Assembly (NCBI RefSeq): GCF_034702125.1
Contig: NC_085866.1
Span: forward strand, 11,475,954-11,539,953
DNA: 64,000 nt
Origin: Engraulis encrasicolus
Lineage: Eukaryota; Chordata; Actinopteri; Clupeiformes; Engraulidae
Direction of reading: 5' to 3'
The translations under genes were made by a program, and so were the position numbers. Below, piece by piece: positions 13,817 through 24,066 of the stretch. The notes beneath the pieces are model-generated. The model ran no database searches, was not told the origin of the DNA, and saw nothing but the letters and a program-made list of their open reading frames with translations. The first letter of the stretch is position 1. The number at the start of each line of letters is the position of its first letter.

Positions 13817-16467
13817 AGAGGGATGAGGACACAGAGAGAGAGAGAGAGGGGGAGAGGGAGAGAGGGATGAGGACACAGAGAGAGAGAGAGAGAGAGAGAG
13901 ATTGAGAGGCAGAGAGGAAAGGAGGGTAGCTAGGAAGAAAGAGAGAAAATAAGATGACAAGCGTGACAGCATAAGAACATACTTCAGTCAAAACAAACAT
14001 GTGGCGCTGCCTGAAAGCAATAGCCTCTCGAACGGAGACGAGGGCTTCGCCGCTGATACAGAGGAGACAATTACCAGCACTTTAATTGTCAGTTGGTAAA
14101 TGACTCGACGTCAGAAAATGTCCACTCGCAGCGCAGGCAGCCGCCTGGTGCAGATTAATTAGGCACGTTTCGCGTTTCTTCTGCTCGCGGGACCATGGGG
14201 TAGCCTGTCTGCCATCTTTTTACTCTGGTGAATTCATTTCCTCCTCTCTGATCCTGTCCTCGTGCCTGTGTCAGTAAGGGATTTTTTTGGTTTTGTTTGA
14301 TTACTTAATGTGGCACATAAGGAGCTCTCAGCCCAGGCACGGCTCTCAGAGAAGAGGCTGGATGAGCTGCGCAAATGTTTGTTTGTCCTGAGGAAATGGT
14401 TTTCATGTGTCACTCCAACTGACTCCCAGGGTGCGTACCAATATGGGACCTCGCGTCCTCCACTTGTGCTTGTAGCATCGCCTCGCCCCCTGGCCCCTCC
14501 TCTGTGGAGTAAACAATGAAGTTTCCCCACTGTCAGCCTAGCCACAACTTTTTTCAATTTTTGGGGGGATTATTCTTCTTTCACCATCCAGTTTGCAAAT
14601 TAGAAAATGACTTTACAATTGAGCTTTTGCGAGATATTGAAATATAATACTGTTGTCAGTGATGTCATCATGACATATCACTTCCTGGTACGAGGCCACA
14701 AGCACAAGTGGAGGACGCAAGGTTGCATATTGGAACGCACCCCCAATGCTGTCTCTCCCTCCCCTCCACCACCATCATCCCCAATACAACCCCACCACCT
14801 TTAGAGGTAGCCAAGAACATCAACCAGGCCAAGACCCTCAGCCTGGAGCACTACGTGGAGGAATACCACCGCCATGTTGAGCGTCTGACAGCTGAGGAGA
14901 ACAATGCCAAGAGACACACAACAAGCAAGGAAGGAAGCCGACAGACGTTCACAGGAAAGGGAGCCATACGACAATGTAAGTTAGGGCGTCAGACTTGTAG
15001 CCCAAAGGTTGCCGGTTCGACTCCTGACCCGCCAGGTTGGTGGGGGGTGTAATTAACCAGTGCTCTCCCCCATCCTCCTCTATGACTGAGGTACCCTGAG
15101 CATGGTACCGTCCCACCGCACTGATCCCTAGGGGCGCCATTTAGGAATGACCCCTTGCACGGGTGAGGCATAAATGCAATTTTGTTGTGTGCAGTGTTCA
15201 CTTGTGTTCTGTGGAGTGCTGTGTCACAATGACAATGGGAGTTGGAGTTTCCCAATGGGCTTTCACTTTTCACTTTTTTCACTGATGCTAACACCATATG
15301 ATAATACCACCGTACTTTACCGCATTGCATTACATTAGCTGACTCTACTCTCCACAGTCATTTACGGTTATTACAGGGTATTGGTTATAGTCCCTGGAGC
15401 AGTTGGGCACTTCAGTCATGGATGATATGGGGTTCAAACCTGCAACCTTCCAATCCAATTCCAAAAGCCTACTCCCTAACCATTAGACCAGGCTCATGTA
15501 CAAAACTTACTTATGCACAAAAAAGCTCCGTAAGTAACTTTCCACGAACATTTTCAGATGTACCAATACTGACTTAACATGAAAAAGTGCACGTTTACTA
15601 AATTCCATGTGAAATTGGACATACCACATGAATCAGCATGAACACCTGTTTATGTGTGGAATGATACATTTAAAATTTTCAGGCGCAAATGCATTTTTTC
15701 AGATATTCACTTACGCAAAGATTCAGTAAAAAATCTATGGAAGTCTTTGTACATGAGGCCCCAGGGCTGGGGAACCTTTATCATTCGAGGCCCCCTTCAA
15801 ATTCCTCCAACGGCCGTACTATGAACTAATGGCTGTACTAGGATTTTCCCTGCACTTAAGGCCTTTATTGAAGGCAGCCACCGTTAAAACAGACCCCACC
15901 TTCTTTAGGTCCCCTGAAATATAATGTAATTGTATTGCAAATGTAATTTCTAAGATTCCTTTAAAAAACATGTCATATTTCATGTGAAGCTGCATAACAT
16001 TAAAATTATATTATGGACCGGATAAAACGGCCCTCGAGACATAGGTTCCCCACCCCTGCATGATTAGATCATGGCTGCACATTTATTCCACATCAGCTGA
16101 TTATTACACTGACTTCTGCTTTTCCCCTGAATCCACAGTGAGAGACCTCACCAGACAGCACCTGGAGCTGGTGGTGGAGCGTCGGCGAGTGCCCCCCAAC
16201 CCCCGCCGCCTGCTGGACGGGGTGTGGCCCCTGGTCTATGGCATCCTCCTGGGCTTCTCTGGGGCCTTTGTGGCAAGCGTCGCTGCCCTACTAGTGATTG
16301 CACGCATCTGTGGTCGTCATCCGAAATCCTCAACCAACCGCAAAAGAAGATGTTATCGTCCAATAAGGTTCCATGAGGAAGGAGATCAACTGATCGGCGT
16401 GATGACAAATTCTGAGCCAGCAACGCCTGAAACAACAAAGGACCCTTCTCTCACTGCTTCATCTTGA
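6807..16467 (+). CDS. tmdd1: Transmembrane and death domain protein 1-like, 5 exons
   Basis: The coding exons are 6807-6879, 8783-8974, 12196-12321, 14805-14975 and 16139-16467. They total 891 nt, for 296 residues plus TGA. All four introns are GT-AG and phase 1, and every junction keeps the frame, which strongly supports one gene. Residues 1-21 form a signal peptide ([19 protein letters not shown]). Residues about 29-130 look like a death-fold domain, with [18 protein letters not shown] and then [18 protein letters not shown] and QQIGRVDIA typical of its last helices. An R6 stretch (80-85) lies between them. Residues 131-210 are polar and probably helical. Residues about 217-243 form one transmembrane helix ([20 protein letters not shown]), followed by a basic cytoplasmic tail of about 50 residues. 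This topology would place the death fold outside the cytosol, which is odd for the fold. The name rests on domain order and remembered family architecture. The function is unknown. Confidence 0.72.
6887..6978. repeat. (GA)n/(CAGA)n tract at start of intron 1
   Basis: GA and CAGA repeats begin 7 bp after the exon 1 donor GTGAGT (6880). The tract lies entirely in intron 1 of the TMDD1-like gene. Confidence 0.93.
7640..7722 (+). mobile_element. SINE/LINE 3' tail fragment
   Basis: Carries CTTGTAAGTCGCTTTGAACA and GGCGTCTGCTAATACTAATG, the 3' tail shared by many teleost tRNA-derived SINEs and their partner LINEs. No head is visible, so this is a 5'-truncated copy in intron 1. Confidence 0.65.
8024..8700. 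repeat. Pyrimidine-rich tandem duplication in intron 1
   Basis: A C/T-rich unit beginning TTTTCTCTCCTTCCCTCC occurs at about 8026, 8170 and 8507. The first and last copies continue through CACCCATCCTCCTCTCATC and end near ACCACCCACTGTTT. An hAT MITE (8222-8488) splits the array. The stretch ends about 80 bp before exon 2 and is strongly asymmetric between strands. Confidence 0.7.
8214..8496. mobile_element. hAT-type MITE with perfect 8-bp target duplication
   Basis: The element 8222-8488 opens CAGCGGTTCCCAAACTTATC and closes AGTTTGGAAAACCCTG in inverted orientation. The exact direct repeat CTCTAACC flanks it (8214-8221, 8489-8496). It is rich in GCGCACCCCC and has no coding capacity. It sits within the pyrimidine-rich duplication of intron 1. 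Confidence 0.9.
8990..10045. other. Intron 2 part, no further feature recognised
   Basis: Mixed-composition DNA between exon 2 and the GT tracts. A C/T-rich patch lies at about 9617-9730. No alternative exon with a credible domain was seen. Confidence 0.5.
10053..10222. repeat. Degenerate (GT)n microsatellite
   Basis: GT units with GCGT, GCAT and TTTG interruptions, inside intron 2. Confidence 0.95.
10455..10860. repeat. GT-rich minisatellite with about 100-110-bp unit
   Basis: Three copies of a unit centred on TCTATGGATATGAGTGCAAA-CTCAC occur at about 10502, 10614 and 10706, separated by GT tracts of different length. The copies are nearly identical, so this is a young minisatellite that grew by duplication of a unit holding its own microsatellite. 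Confidence 0.85.
10873..12135 (-). mobile_element. L2-type LINE, 5'-truncated
   Basis: Minus-strand non-LTR retrotransposon in intron 2. An open frame at 11396-12091 (231 residues) gives the end of the reverse transcriptase region with the usual fish L2 landmarks: [53 protein letters not shown] and [20 protein letters not shown]. The frame ends in [11 protein letters not shown] and a stop. About 500 bp of 3' untranslated sequence follows, ending in a (TAA)n tail at 10873-10900. Upstream sequence ([10 protein letters not shown]) continues to about 12135, where the copy is cut off. The frame is open, but only the C-terminal part of ORF2 remains, so it cannot move by itself. Its truncated end lies about 60 bp before TMDD1 exon 3. 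Confidence 0.9.
12346..12516. repeat. (CA)n microsatellite next to exon 3 donor
   Basis: About 170 bp of CA with three CATG/CACG interruptions. It begins 24 bp after the exon 3 splice donor (GT at 12322) of the TMDD1-like gene. Confidence 0.97.
12520..13385. other. Intron 3 part, no feature recognised
   Basis: AT-rich DNA without recognisable repeats, exons or domains. Confidence 0.5.
13388..13558. repeat. (GA)n/(GAAA)n purine tract
   Basis: A GA tract (13388-13446) with a GATA interruption and a second GA block is followed by GAAA/GAAAG units to about 13558. It is nearly pure purine on plus. Confidence 0.97.
13760..13904. repeat. (GA)n tract with duplicated 50-bp segment
   Basis: GA repeats. 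The segment GGGAGAGAGGGATGAGGACA occurs twice (about 13812 and 13857), showing a local tandem duplication. Confidence 0.93.
14035..14185. promoter_or_regulatory. Possible conserved non-coding element
   Basis: Non-repetitive intronic DNA with several homeodomain-like cores, including GACAATTACCAGCACTTTAA and CAGATTAATTAGGCACG, in a region otherwise full of repeats. This is inferred from composition only. Confidence 0.2.
14429..14743. mobile_element. MITE with about 60-bp terminal inverted repeats
   Basis: The left end, GGGTGCGTACCAATATGGGA then CGTCCTCCACTTGTGCTTGT, returns inverted at 14690-14743 (ACAAGCACAAGTGGAGGACG then TTGGAACGCACCC). The internal part is AT-rich and non-coding. It lies in intron 3, 62 bp before exon 4. 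No clear target duplication was seen. Confidence 0.85.
14981..15280 (+). mobile_element. tRNA-derived SINE (5'-truncated), copy 1
   Basis: Nearly the same sequence as 28809-29120. It has box B GGTTCGACTCC (15014-15024), then CCCGCCAGGTTGGTGGGGGG, CATGGTACCGTCCCACCGCA and the 3' end GGAGTTTCCCAATGGGC. Compared with copy 2 it lacks the first 25-30 bases, including most of box A. Its first bases (TTAGGG) come straight after the exon 4 donor GTAAG. Confidence 0.85.
15310..15495 (-). mobile_element. tRNA-derived SINE, minus strand
   Basis: Read on minus it starts TGGTCTAATGGTTAGGGAGT (box A-like), then GCAGGTTTGAACCCC (box B-like), and later CAGCTAATGTAATGCAATG. That is the classic teleost tRNA SINE whose 3' tail is also seen at 7640-7722. 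Confidence 0.75.
15491..15762. mobile_element. MITE with CTCATGTACAAA ends
   Basis: Begins GGCTCATGTACAAAACTTA and ends CTTTGTACATGAGGCCCC, forming terminal inverted repeats around about 240 bp of AT-rich non-coding DNA. It abuts the SINE on its left and an hAT MITE on its right. Confidence 0.7.
15762..16058. mobile_element. hAT-type MITE (family of 47091-47405)
   Basis: Opens CAGGGCTGGGGAACCTTTAT and closes CATAGGTTCCCCACCCCTG inverted. A second member of the same family at 47091-47405 shares the ends and the GAGACATAGGTTCCCCAC segment. No convincing duplication flanks this copy, perhaps because it abuts another element. Confidence 0.75.
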
Positions 16468-16586
16468 GCAAATCACACTTCACATTGATCACTACTATAT
16501 AAACACTCAATAGATTTTTTGTTACGACAGACTGCTTTAATTATATAAAATGTATATTGAGGAGAGGATGCATGACCAATGAACTG

Positions 16587-16592
16587 AATAAA
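16587..16592 (+). terminator. Candidate poly(A) signal of TMDD1-like gene
   Basis: AATAAA 120 bp after the stop codon. A second AATAAA follows at about 16600. Either would fit the 3' end of the last exon. Confidence 0.5.
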
Positions 16593-16604
16593 ACAGGCCA
16601 AATA

Positions 16605-19570
16605 AACAAAAATAGTTGTCAGATTTCTGCAAAACCAATATGGGATAAAAACATAGCGCAGCACTATGGCTCTCTGTGATGTCATAGCAATGTTGTTATG
16701 GTGTAGTTAAGCATTTTCAGCAAGTGAATAGGGTCGCCGGCGACCCCAGCTGCAGTAAGAGGCTACCACATTAAGCCTTGGAACTGTGATTTTCTCCTCT
16801 TGTAAACCCATGTGCTGTATACTGTATGTGATATCTCTTATGCAGGAACGGTGGAAAGCAATGACCTCACTGAAACTGAAAAAAAAAAAATCCAGATTCA
16901 CCCCGAAAGAGCCCCATCCAAATGTCTCAGGGGGTGCCGGAGAGAAACTAAACGCCTGGTGCATTTGGAGTAATCAATGGATCATGTTCCTGCAGGATAT
17001 GACAGAGCTCTTCAAAGTGAGCTAACCTCCGATGCAGTTTTCTCAATACAAGGGCAAGGCAGAGGGATATTGTTAAAGGATTCCAAATGAGTGTAATACC
17101 TTTTAAAACCAATTTTAATGGATCATGTTCAAGTCTATTTAGTGTCATAGGATCTATTTCACAATGATGTAAGATCAGTGCCCGTAACAATGAAATTCGA
17201 CATGCTTGAAAATGATGTAAGACCATTATCTGTTTAGGAAATTTCAGACGATGATCTTGTTTTGCGCGGAATCTACTTTTGGCTGTACCAGGAAACTATT
17301 CCTTGAAACGATGGAAGTAATGTTGCCTGGCAAAAATCAAAAAGCTACTCATTCAGCATGAGGTCTGTTTCCCAGAAACACAAAGTCCAGTAAGTGAAGA
17401 GAAGTGATTCTGACATTTTTACGTACAGTGGCAGAGATGTCCGAGACAAACGAGTGGGCTACCATTTACTACATATCAACTTCACACACAGTTCACTAAC
17501 AGTAGCTATACATCCAACTATCATTCAACTGTATGTTTTCTGACCAGTCAAATGCAAGATAAAAAAAAGAAGACAGAAAAATGATGACGACTTATGAGAG
17601 TGGTGGGTAGCCCAAAAGTTTGTATCTCACCTGTTCACCATTTTCCGTCATCAAAGCCAATCTCTCTTTTTTGAAGTTATGTTCAATTCCTGCTTGCTCT
17701 CTCTCTTACTTCTATAATTGAACTAATGACTTCATTATACAAATCTCGACTAATGTGCTTCAGGAACCCAGACAGCTTGGATTAATGGCGGTGCTAAGCG
17801 GCAATTAGGGGCAATTAGTTCATAAATCAACATCTAAACAAATTAAGGAGCAGGGGGGAGAGGCAGACGCTCGCTGGAAGCAGTGTCTGGCCGAGGGGGC
17901 CGCGGCCCGCAAACATATTCAAGATGTCAGAAGATGAATGCTGTGGGCTTCGGAAATGCTCGCGGGGCAACCTCATTTCTCTCTCTCTCCAAGACAGCCC
18001 AGCTCGTCCAGGGTGGCATGCAAAGTCAAATACCACATTACTGTAATGATGGAGGAATTTCTCAGTGTCCTCTTTCCCCGTGTGACATGATCGTTTAGAA
18101 CATTTTTGTCAATGAAGATGCGACCTTTATTGACAAAAAAACGTGTCTTGGATCATTGAATATGCTAAGGGTCTTATTAGATCATATAGGCTATTGACAA
18201 ACAATAATCACAGAAATGTCTTCCTCATTAATAATACCATTACAATGAATTTGTAAAATAATATGTCTTTGTCTCACCGACGCTACTTTGTGTCACATAC
18301 ACCATGGACACAGACAGTAGTGCGCACAATAGTTAATTGGCTAATTGCCACTCATTGCCATCTATTTTTTTCCTGGTTATTGTGATTTTATACAACTATC
18401 TATCAGTTATGTTGATGACAAGAAATACCATAATCTCTCCTGTAGCCCTTGTGACTGTAGAACTGGGCCATTCTTTTTGCTTTGTTTTGTTTTGTCTGCA
18501 TTCCTGGACGTGTAGATCGTAAAGGCATTGACCAAGACTGGCATGTTCAACAATTGCATAGGCTACTGTACGGTCACATGAAAAGTCATTTGACCTTATG
18601 TACAGTAGCCTATGCAATAAGCCTGTACTTATTGACTTTGGCCTTTTAAAAAAAATAATTTCTCTCAGTATTTTATGCAATGCCATTGAGAATTGATAAA
18701 CTGAATTTGTTTAATTTAAAATACTTTCTCGGGGTGGGCCTGCAGTCCCTGCATGGGGACAGTTTCGACTGCCCTGTCATGTCAATCTCACCCCATCTCT
18801 CTCTCCCACTGATCTCCTGTCTCCATCTTTGACTGTGCTGTCTACGGATTAATATGCCCCCCCTCACCCCCCTGAAAGTAAAAGGAAATAAAAAGATGTC
18901 TTTGTTACAGGTATGGTTGTGAATTATTCCATAGTTACCAGCCTAGTTGTGATTCCTGCAGCTACCAGTTGAGTAGATAATACATTTCAAAGATGACTGT
19001 TCCTGAAATTATGTGACCAGACCCACATTTGTGGAAAGTTTTGGTCAGGAACTTTTTTTGTGTGTCCGTTTCTGTTTAGCTGAACTAGTTCTGCAATTGT
19101 GAATTCAACTCTGACGGTTACTAAATCTTGAATGGCAGCTTAATCCATATTTTATAAGCCAGGTTCTTGTTCAACCCTCTCTCAAAATGTGTGCGCGCAC
19201 ACACACATAAGCACACACACACAGGGCTTAGTGTCAAAAGGTGTTAGCACTGCAAATACTTTTCTAACAGACATTTTGGGAAGTTAAAATTTGTGGTGGG
19301 AGTGCAAAACACAGCTCATAAATTTCACACCAGCCGTTTGTCCATCCTTGGCCTTTGTCTGGCCACAGCCACACACACCCTGTCTACACAGCCCAAGCCA
19401 AAGCCAGAGCCAAAGATGCATCCATACAGTAGGCCTACTATATGTTATGTCGCATACAATTTCAGGTGAAATCACAGTCAAGGGATGCACTTGGTAAACA
19501 GAAAATGTGTTGACATGCTTCATGCATGTTATATTTCACAGGAAATGCTTTTCCATGTTGGGAAAGTTGG
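16605..19570. other. Intergenic, no gene recognised
   Basis: Mostly unique-looking DNA without clear transposons. At about 17760-17990 there is an AT-rich stretch with TAATGGCGGTGCTAAGCGGC and GGGGCAATTAGTTC that could be a conserved non-coding element, judged by appearance only. A short inverted repeat (CATAGGCTACTGTACGG...ACAGTAGCCTATGCAATA) lies at about 18555-18620. Confidence 0.4.
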
Positions 19571-19571
19571 A

Positions 19572-19694
19572 TGTTGATAGAGAGGACCTGCATGCGATTC
19601 AGCCCTGAAGGTATAGGGACTGCAGTGGTTGGTGTGCATAGCTGGCACTGCAGGCTGGCTGGCTGCACGCACACGCACACGCACACGCACACGC

Positions 19695-19738
<44 letters not shown>

Positions 19739-19838
19739 CCTCTCCATCCCATGTTGATAGAGGGGACCTGCAGGTATGAAGGTATAGGGACTGCAGTGGT
19801 TGGTGTGCATAGCTGGCACTGCAGGCTGGCTGGCTGCC
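19572..19838. repeat. Direct duplication split by a (CA)n tract
   Basis: About 90 bp (GTTGATAGAGAGGACCTGCA through GCAGGCTGGCTGGCTGC) occurs at 19572-19666 and again at 19753-19838 with few differences. A (CACG)n/(CA)n tract (19665-19735) lies between. CACACTCCCTCTCCA recurs at 19733 and 19968. Confidence 0.85.
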
Positions 19839-19926
19839 TCATGATGCTGCTTTAGCTACAGGCCTCCCTGCAGCAGTAACTTTAGTATCTCTCCAACTCT
19901 CCCATCCAAACATACAAATAAAATAG

Positions 19927-19928
<2 letters not shown>

Positions 19929-19970
<42 letters not shown>
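19929..19970. repeat. (CA)n microsatellite
   Basis: About 21 CA units. The following 20040-20230 stretch is moderately GC-rich with internal ATGGGTGTCATAACAAC-type repeats and ends in a donor-like GTAAG. No gene was recognised there. Confidence 0.95.
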
Positions 19971-19972
<2 letters not shown>

Positions 19973-20230
19973 CCTCTCCACCCCATGCCCCACAGACTCT
20001 GCCAGACTCACAGGCTCACACAGATGGGTCCTGTCTTCCACTGAGACCCGTGCAATCCGCCTCCCAGCTTGCCTGCAAGCATGGAGACAGGTGGAAAAGC
20101 ATTGAGCAGACAGCAGACACCACGACCATGGGTGTCATAACAACGGGTGCCATGACTATGGGCTGTTGTGGCACTGGCAACACAGACCATGGTGATGGGT
20201 GCGAGACACCCACCAAGGTAAGAAGAGCTA

Positions 20231-20857
20231 CATGACATGCAGAGAAAAGCGAAGCCGCACTGGGTGTGCTGCTCGCACCAACCACATCCAGCTTTTCCTG
20301 AATTGCACACACAGACACACACTACATTCACATATGCAGGCTTGAACAGTTTTTTTCAAGCGGTACTGCAAAAAGAAGGCTAGAGACCACTTCCAAGTTT
20401 TCAGTTTGCCTGATTTTACCATGGATAGGTACTGTATGTGTTTGAGTTAAACAAACATTGTTGTTTCATTCTAAAAATTACAGACAACCTTTCCCCTGAA
20501 TTTCAAATGAAAATATTGTCATTTCGAGCATGTTAGAGCATTTTTATTTGCAAAAAAATTACAAATGGTCTAAATAACACACAAGATGCAATGTTTTCAA
20601 ACCTCAAAAAAGTCTAAGAAAACAAGATGCTTGTCACAAACATAGAAGTAATGTTTGAACTAGAGTTCAGAAACCAGGAGATATTGTGGTCTGTAGACCT
20701 CTCCAGGTCTTTAGTTAACCATTGGATGACAAGGTGTTGGATTAGATTGAATTGGATTGGATAGGCTGGATTATTACACAACCACATTCCCACATTGCCT
20801 CCGCTGTGGAGGCTGCCGTATGGCACCAATTGTCCGGGATTCATTTGAGAAAGTGCA
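20231..20857. other. Intergenic, no feature recognised
   Basis: AT-rich DNA without recognisable coding or repeat structure. Confidence 0.45.
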
Positions 20858-20932
<75 letters not shown>

Positions 20933-20946
20933 ACTCACACACACAC
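20858..20946. repeat. (CA)n microsatellite
   Basis: CA units with several CACG interruptions. Confidence 0.96.
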
Positions 20947-21500
20947 TAACAGAATAATAATATTCCTAGAAAAAGATTACTCTGGAAGAGATCGTAACGT
21001 AACGTAGTTTCATAACATCAAGACCTAGTTATCTGAAAGGCGTTATCAAATCTGCATGGGAGGGATTTTGTATGCCAACACAGCTTCAACTTCGAGGTTG
21101 CGCTGTCTGTTTCTCTAGTTGTCTTCTTTGCTGTCTTTCCTTATTAGCTCGGCAGGTAGGCCTATGCTAGTGAAAAGCTAGGATTGTCGAGGACAGCCAA
21201 AAGTGTCTTCCTTAAACAGATTTAGCATTTTTCGACCACTGATGCAAAGTGAGTATGTGACAGTTTGCGTAGCTTACAGTACGTCGGTATGTGACCACAG
21301 GAGGAGGGCTGACTAGTATCTCAGGTAGAGATTATGAAATTGATGAAAACATGGTCTGATACATGCCAGTGCTAGGCAAGATTTGAAAGTGCATAGCGTT
21401 GCTCAAGTCCTCAGGCCACACCTCCGATTTTCCATACTACATTATGGCCATTTTTCGGCCAGTGCCACCATGACACTGGTTGATTAGAAACTTTGTCAAT

Positions 21501-21707
21501 GAATTTGACATGTGTGGGGGGCGCTGTAGCTCAACTCACTAAGCCCCCCACATTGCTCACGGGAACCCCGGTTCGAATCCGGCCAGGGTAATTTCCCAGC
21601 CCTCTCTCCTAATCATTTCCTGTCTACACTCACACTGTCCTGTAATAATAAAGCAAAAAAAAGCCCCCACAAAAGTACTTTTAAAAAAAAGGAATTTGAC
21701 AGGTGTG
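21501..21707 (+). mobile_element. tRNA-derived SINE with 16-bp target duplication
   Basis: The body 21517-21691 starts GGGGGCGCTGTAGCTCAACT (box A about 21527) and has a textbook box B GGTTCGAATCC at 21570-21580. A pyrimidine-rich body follows with TTCCTGTCTACACTCACACT and an A-rich tail. Direct repeats GAATTTGACAtGTGTG and GAATTTGACAgGTGTG (21501-21516 and 21692-21707, one mismatch) flank it. That is the mark of LINE-driven insertion. Confidence 0.88.
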
Positions 21708-22338
<631 letters not shown>

Positions 22339-22727
22339 GTCCTTCTGGGAACCTCCCATTGACTCCCATTCATATTAACCCCAACCACTTTCCTGACTTT
22401 TCTATCATAGTGGGGGCATTTGGGTCCTAAAATGGGCAGTTAATACATCTTTCACGTTTGCTTCTTTTTGCCTTTTATGAATGCAGAGTTGTTTGTGTGG
22501 AGACAAAAACAGAAACAAAAGATGGGGGCGTAACATTTAATGGGGTCTGAGCAGTGTGTGCAGTTGTCCTTTCACATCGACAGTATATATGCACAAGTTC
22601 ATAGGACACTGCACCCCGCACAGAACGTTCACACCACTCAGTCCATTTGAAACTGTGCAGAAAAACAGACTTGAGTTTGTATTGCAAGTTGCAGTACTGA
22701 CTTGACCGAGCTCTTTGCTCAGGCTCC

Positions 22728-23072
22728 ATCTAAACCAGTGTTTCTAAACTGATAGGTCGCGACCCAAAAGTAGGTCGCGGAGGGGTCATGGTTGGGTCGC
22801 AGAGCCGTGGTGTAAAAAAGGAAGTAAAAGTAAAAAAACAACAATAAATAAATAAATAGATATAAAATAAATGTATAATAAAAATATAGCCTATCATTTA
22901 TAATAAATAAATAAGAAACAATAATAATAATGTTATTACACAGGCCTATTATGGTTATATTTTGAGAATTGCATTGAATTGACTTGAACGCTAAAAATTT
23001 GGGTCACGACCGAAAGAGAGTGGAAAATGATGGGTCCCAAGACTGTTCCAGTTGAGAAACACTGATCTAGAC
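22728..23072. mobile_element. hAT-type MITE
   Basis: The element 22736-23064 opens CAGTGTTTCTAAACTGATAG and closes AGTTGAGAAACACTG. The flanks ATCTAAAC and ATCTAGAC are a 7-of-8 target duplication. The interior has GGTCGCGACCC motifs and an AT-rich core. The ends are shared with 34195-34524. Confidence 0.85.
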
Positions 23073-23643
23073 AATGCGCAGGCACAACTCTTAAAGTGTA
23101 TAAAAACAAATCGGTTTTCATAGACTCTTAACATTTCCAGATCCAGAGTGTCCCGATTCGGACAAATCCATGCATGCCCTAATGCATGCAGAGAGCGGCA
23201 AAGTGAATGGGGCGTTAGCCTATATATAGGGTTTTATTTGTTTATGAACATTGTGTTGTGAGGAGGGGCAGGAAGATACTGGCAGCCAACCAGGTGAGCT
23301 CATTTTTTGACAGACAGCAGTTTCCAACAATCAGAGGTTAAACAGTGTGCAGCCAAAGTCACGCAGCCAGGGATTGCTAACAAACGAGAAACCCATGTAT
23401 AAAGTCATGGTGGTCACATCAGTACGCTAATTGGCTGCTTTATCAGGCTCCTCCCTGCAACCGCAATTGCAACTACAATATCTCTGCCCTTGTCTTGGAT
23501 ATGAGGGGGGCTGTCATCCTTAGTGGGGCTACACTTACAGTCATTAGGCACACTCGAATTTGTAGCCGCCGATCGTTGTTGACAAACCACTTGAGCGAGT
23601 ACTCGTCGTCACGATGTGGGCGGTATTAAACACAGTGCATTAA

Positions 23644-24066
23644 AAGGAACAGTCCACCTCATTTCAAGAAATTGCTCATACTGTATGTAGGCAAGCCCCA
23701 GTGAAATATGAGAATACATTGAATTTTTTGTCTATGTGCTTGCATTGCCTAGTTTAACAGTAGACCTATAGCCAAATTAATCGTAGCAATGCAAGTCTAT
23801 GGGAGCAAACAAAAAATCATCAAATGTTCTTCTAAACTACTTTAAAATGAATGTAAAATTCACCAGCCATTTAATCCCGTCCTGTGATCACTTGTGGCTT
23901 GATGCTAATGCTCCCATTTACTTCCAGTTATTATGCTAAGCTATATTAATTTCTGATACCGATAAATCTAAAGACTGAAAACACTGAGAAGAAAATTATA
24001 TGCACACTCATGAATAATGCTTGGAAATACTGCAAATATGTGAAAATCAAAAAAGGGTGGACTTAC
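23644..24066. mobile_element. Possible MITE with AGTCCACC ends
   Basis: Starts TAAAAGGAACAGTCCACCTC and ends AAAAAAGGGTGGACTTAC. The inverted AGTCCACC ends surround about 400 bp of AT-rich non-coding DNA. Confidence 0.45.

Noticed and set aside
13333..14000. Minus frames of Ser-Leu repeats
   Set aside because: Translations of GA/GAAA tracts.
20050..20235. Possible exon ending in GTAAG at 20218
   Set aside because: It has a donor-like end, but the translation is low in complexity with internal repeats and there is no acceptor or domain to support it.
21514..21600. A tRNA gene (box A and box B present)
   Set aside because: It has a SINE body, an A-rich tail and a 16-bp target duplication, and does not fold as a full tRNA by eye. 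The same applies to 5247, 14981, 15310 and 28809.
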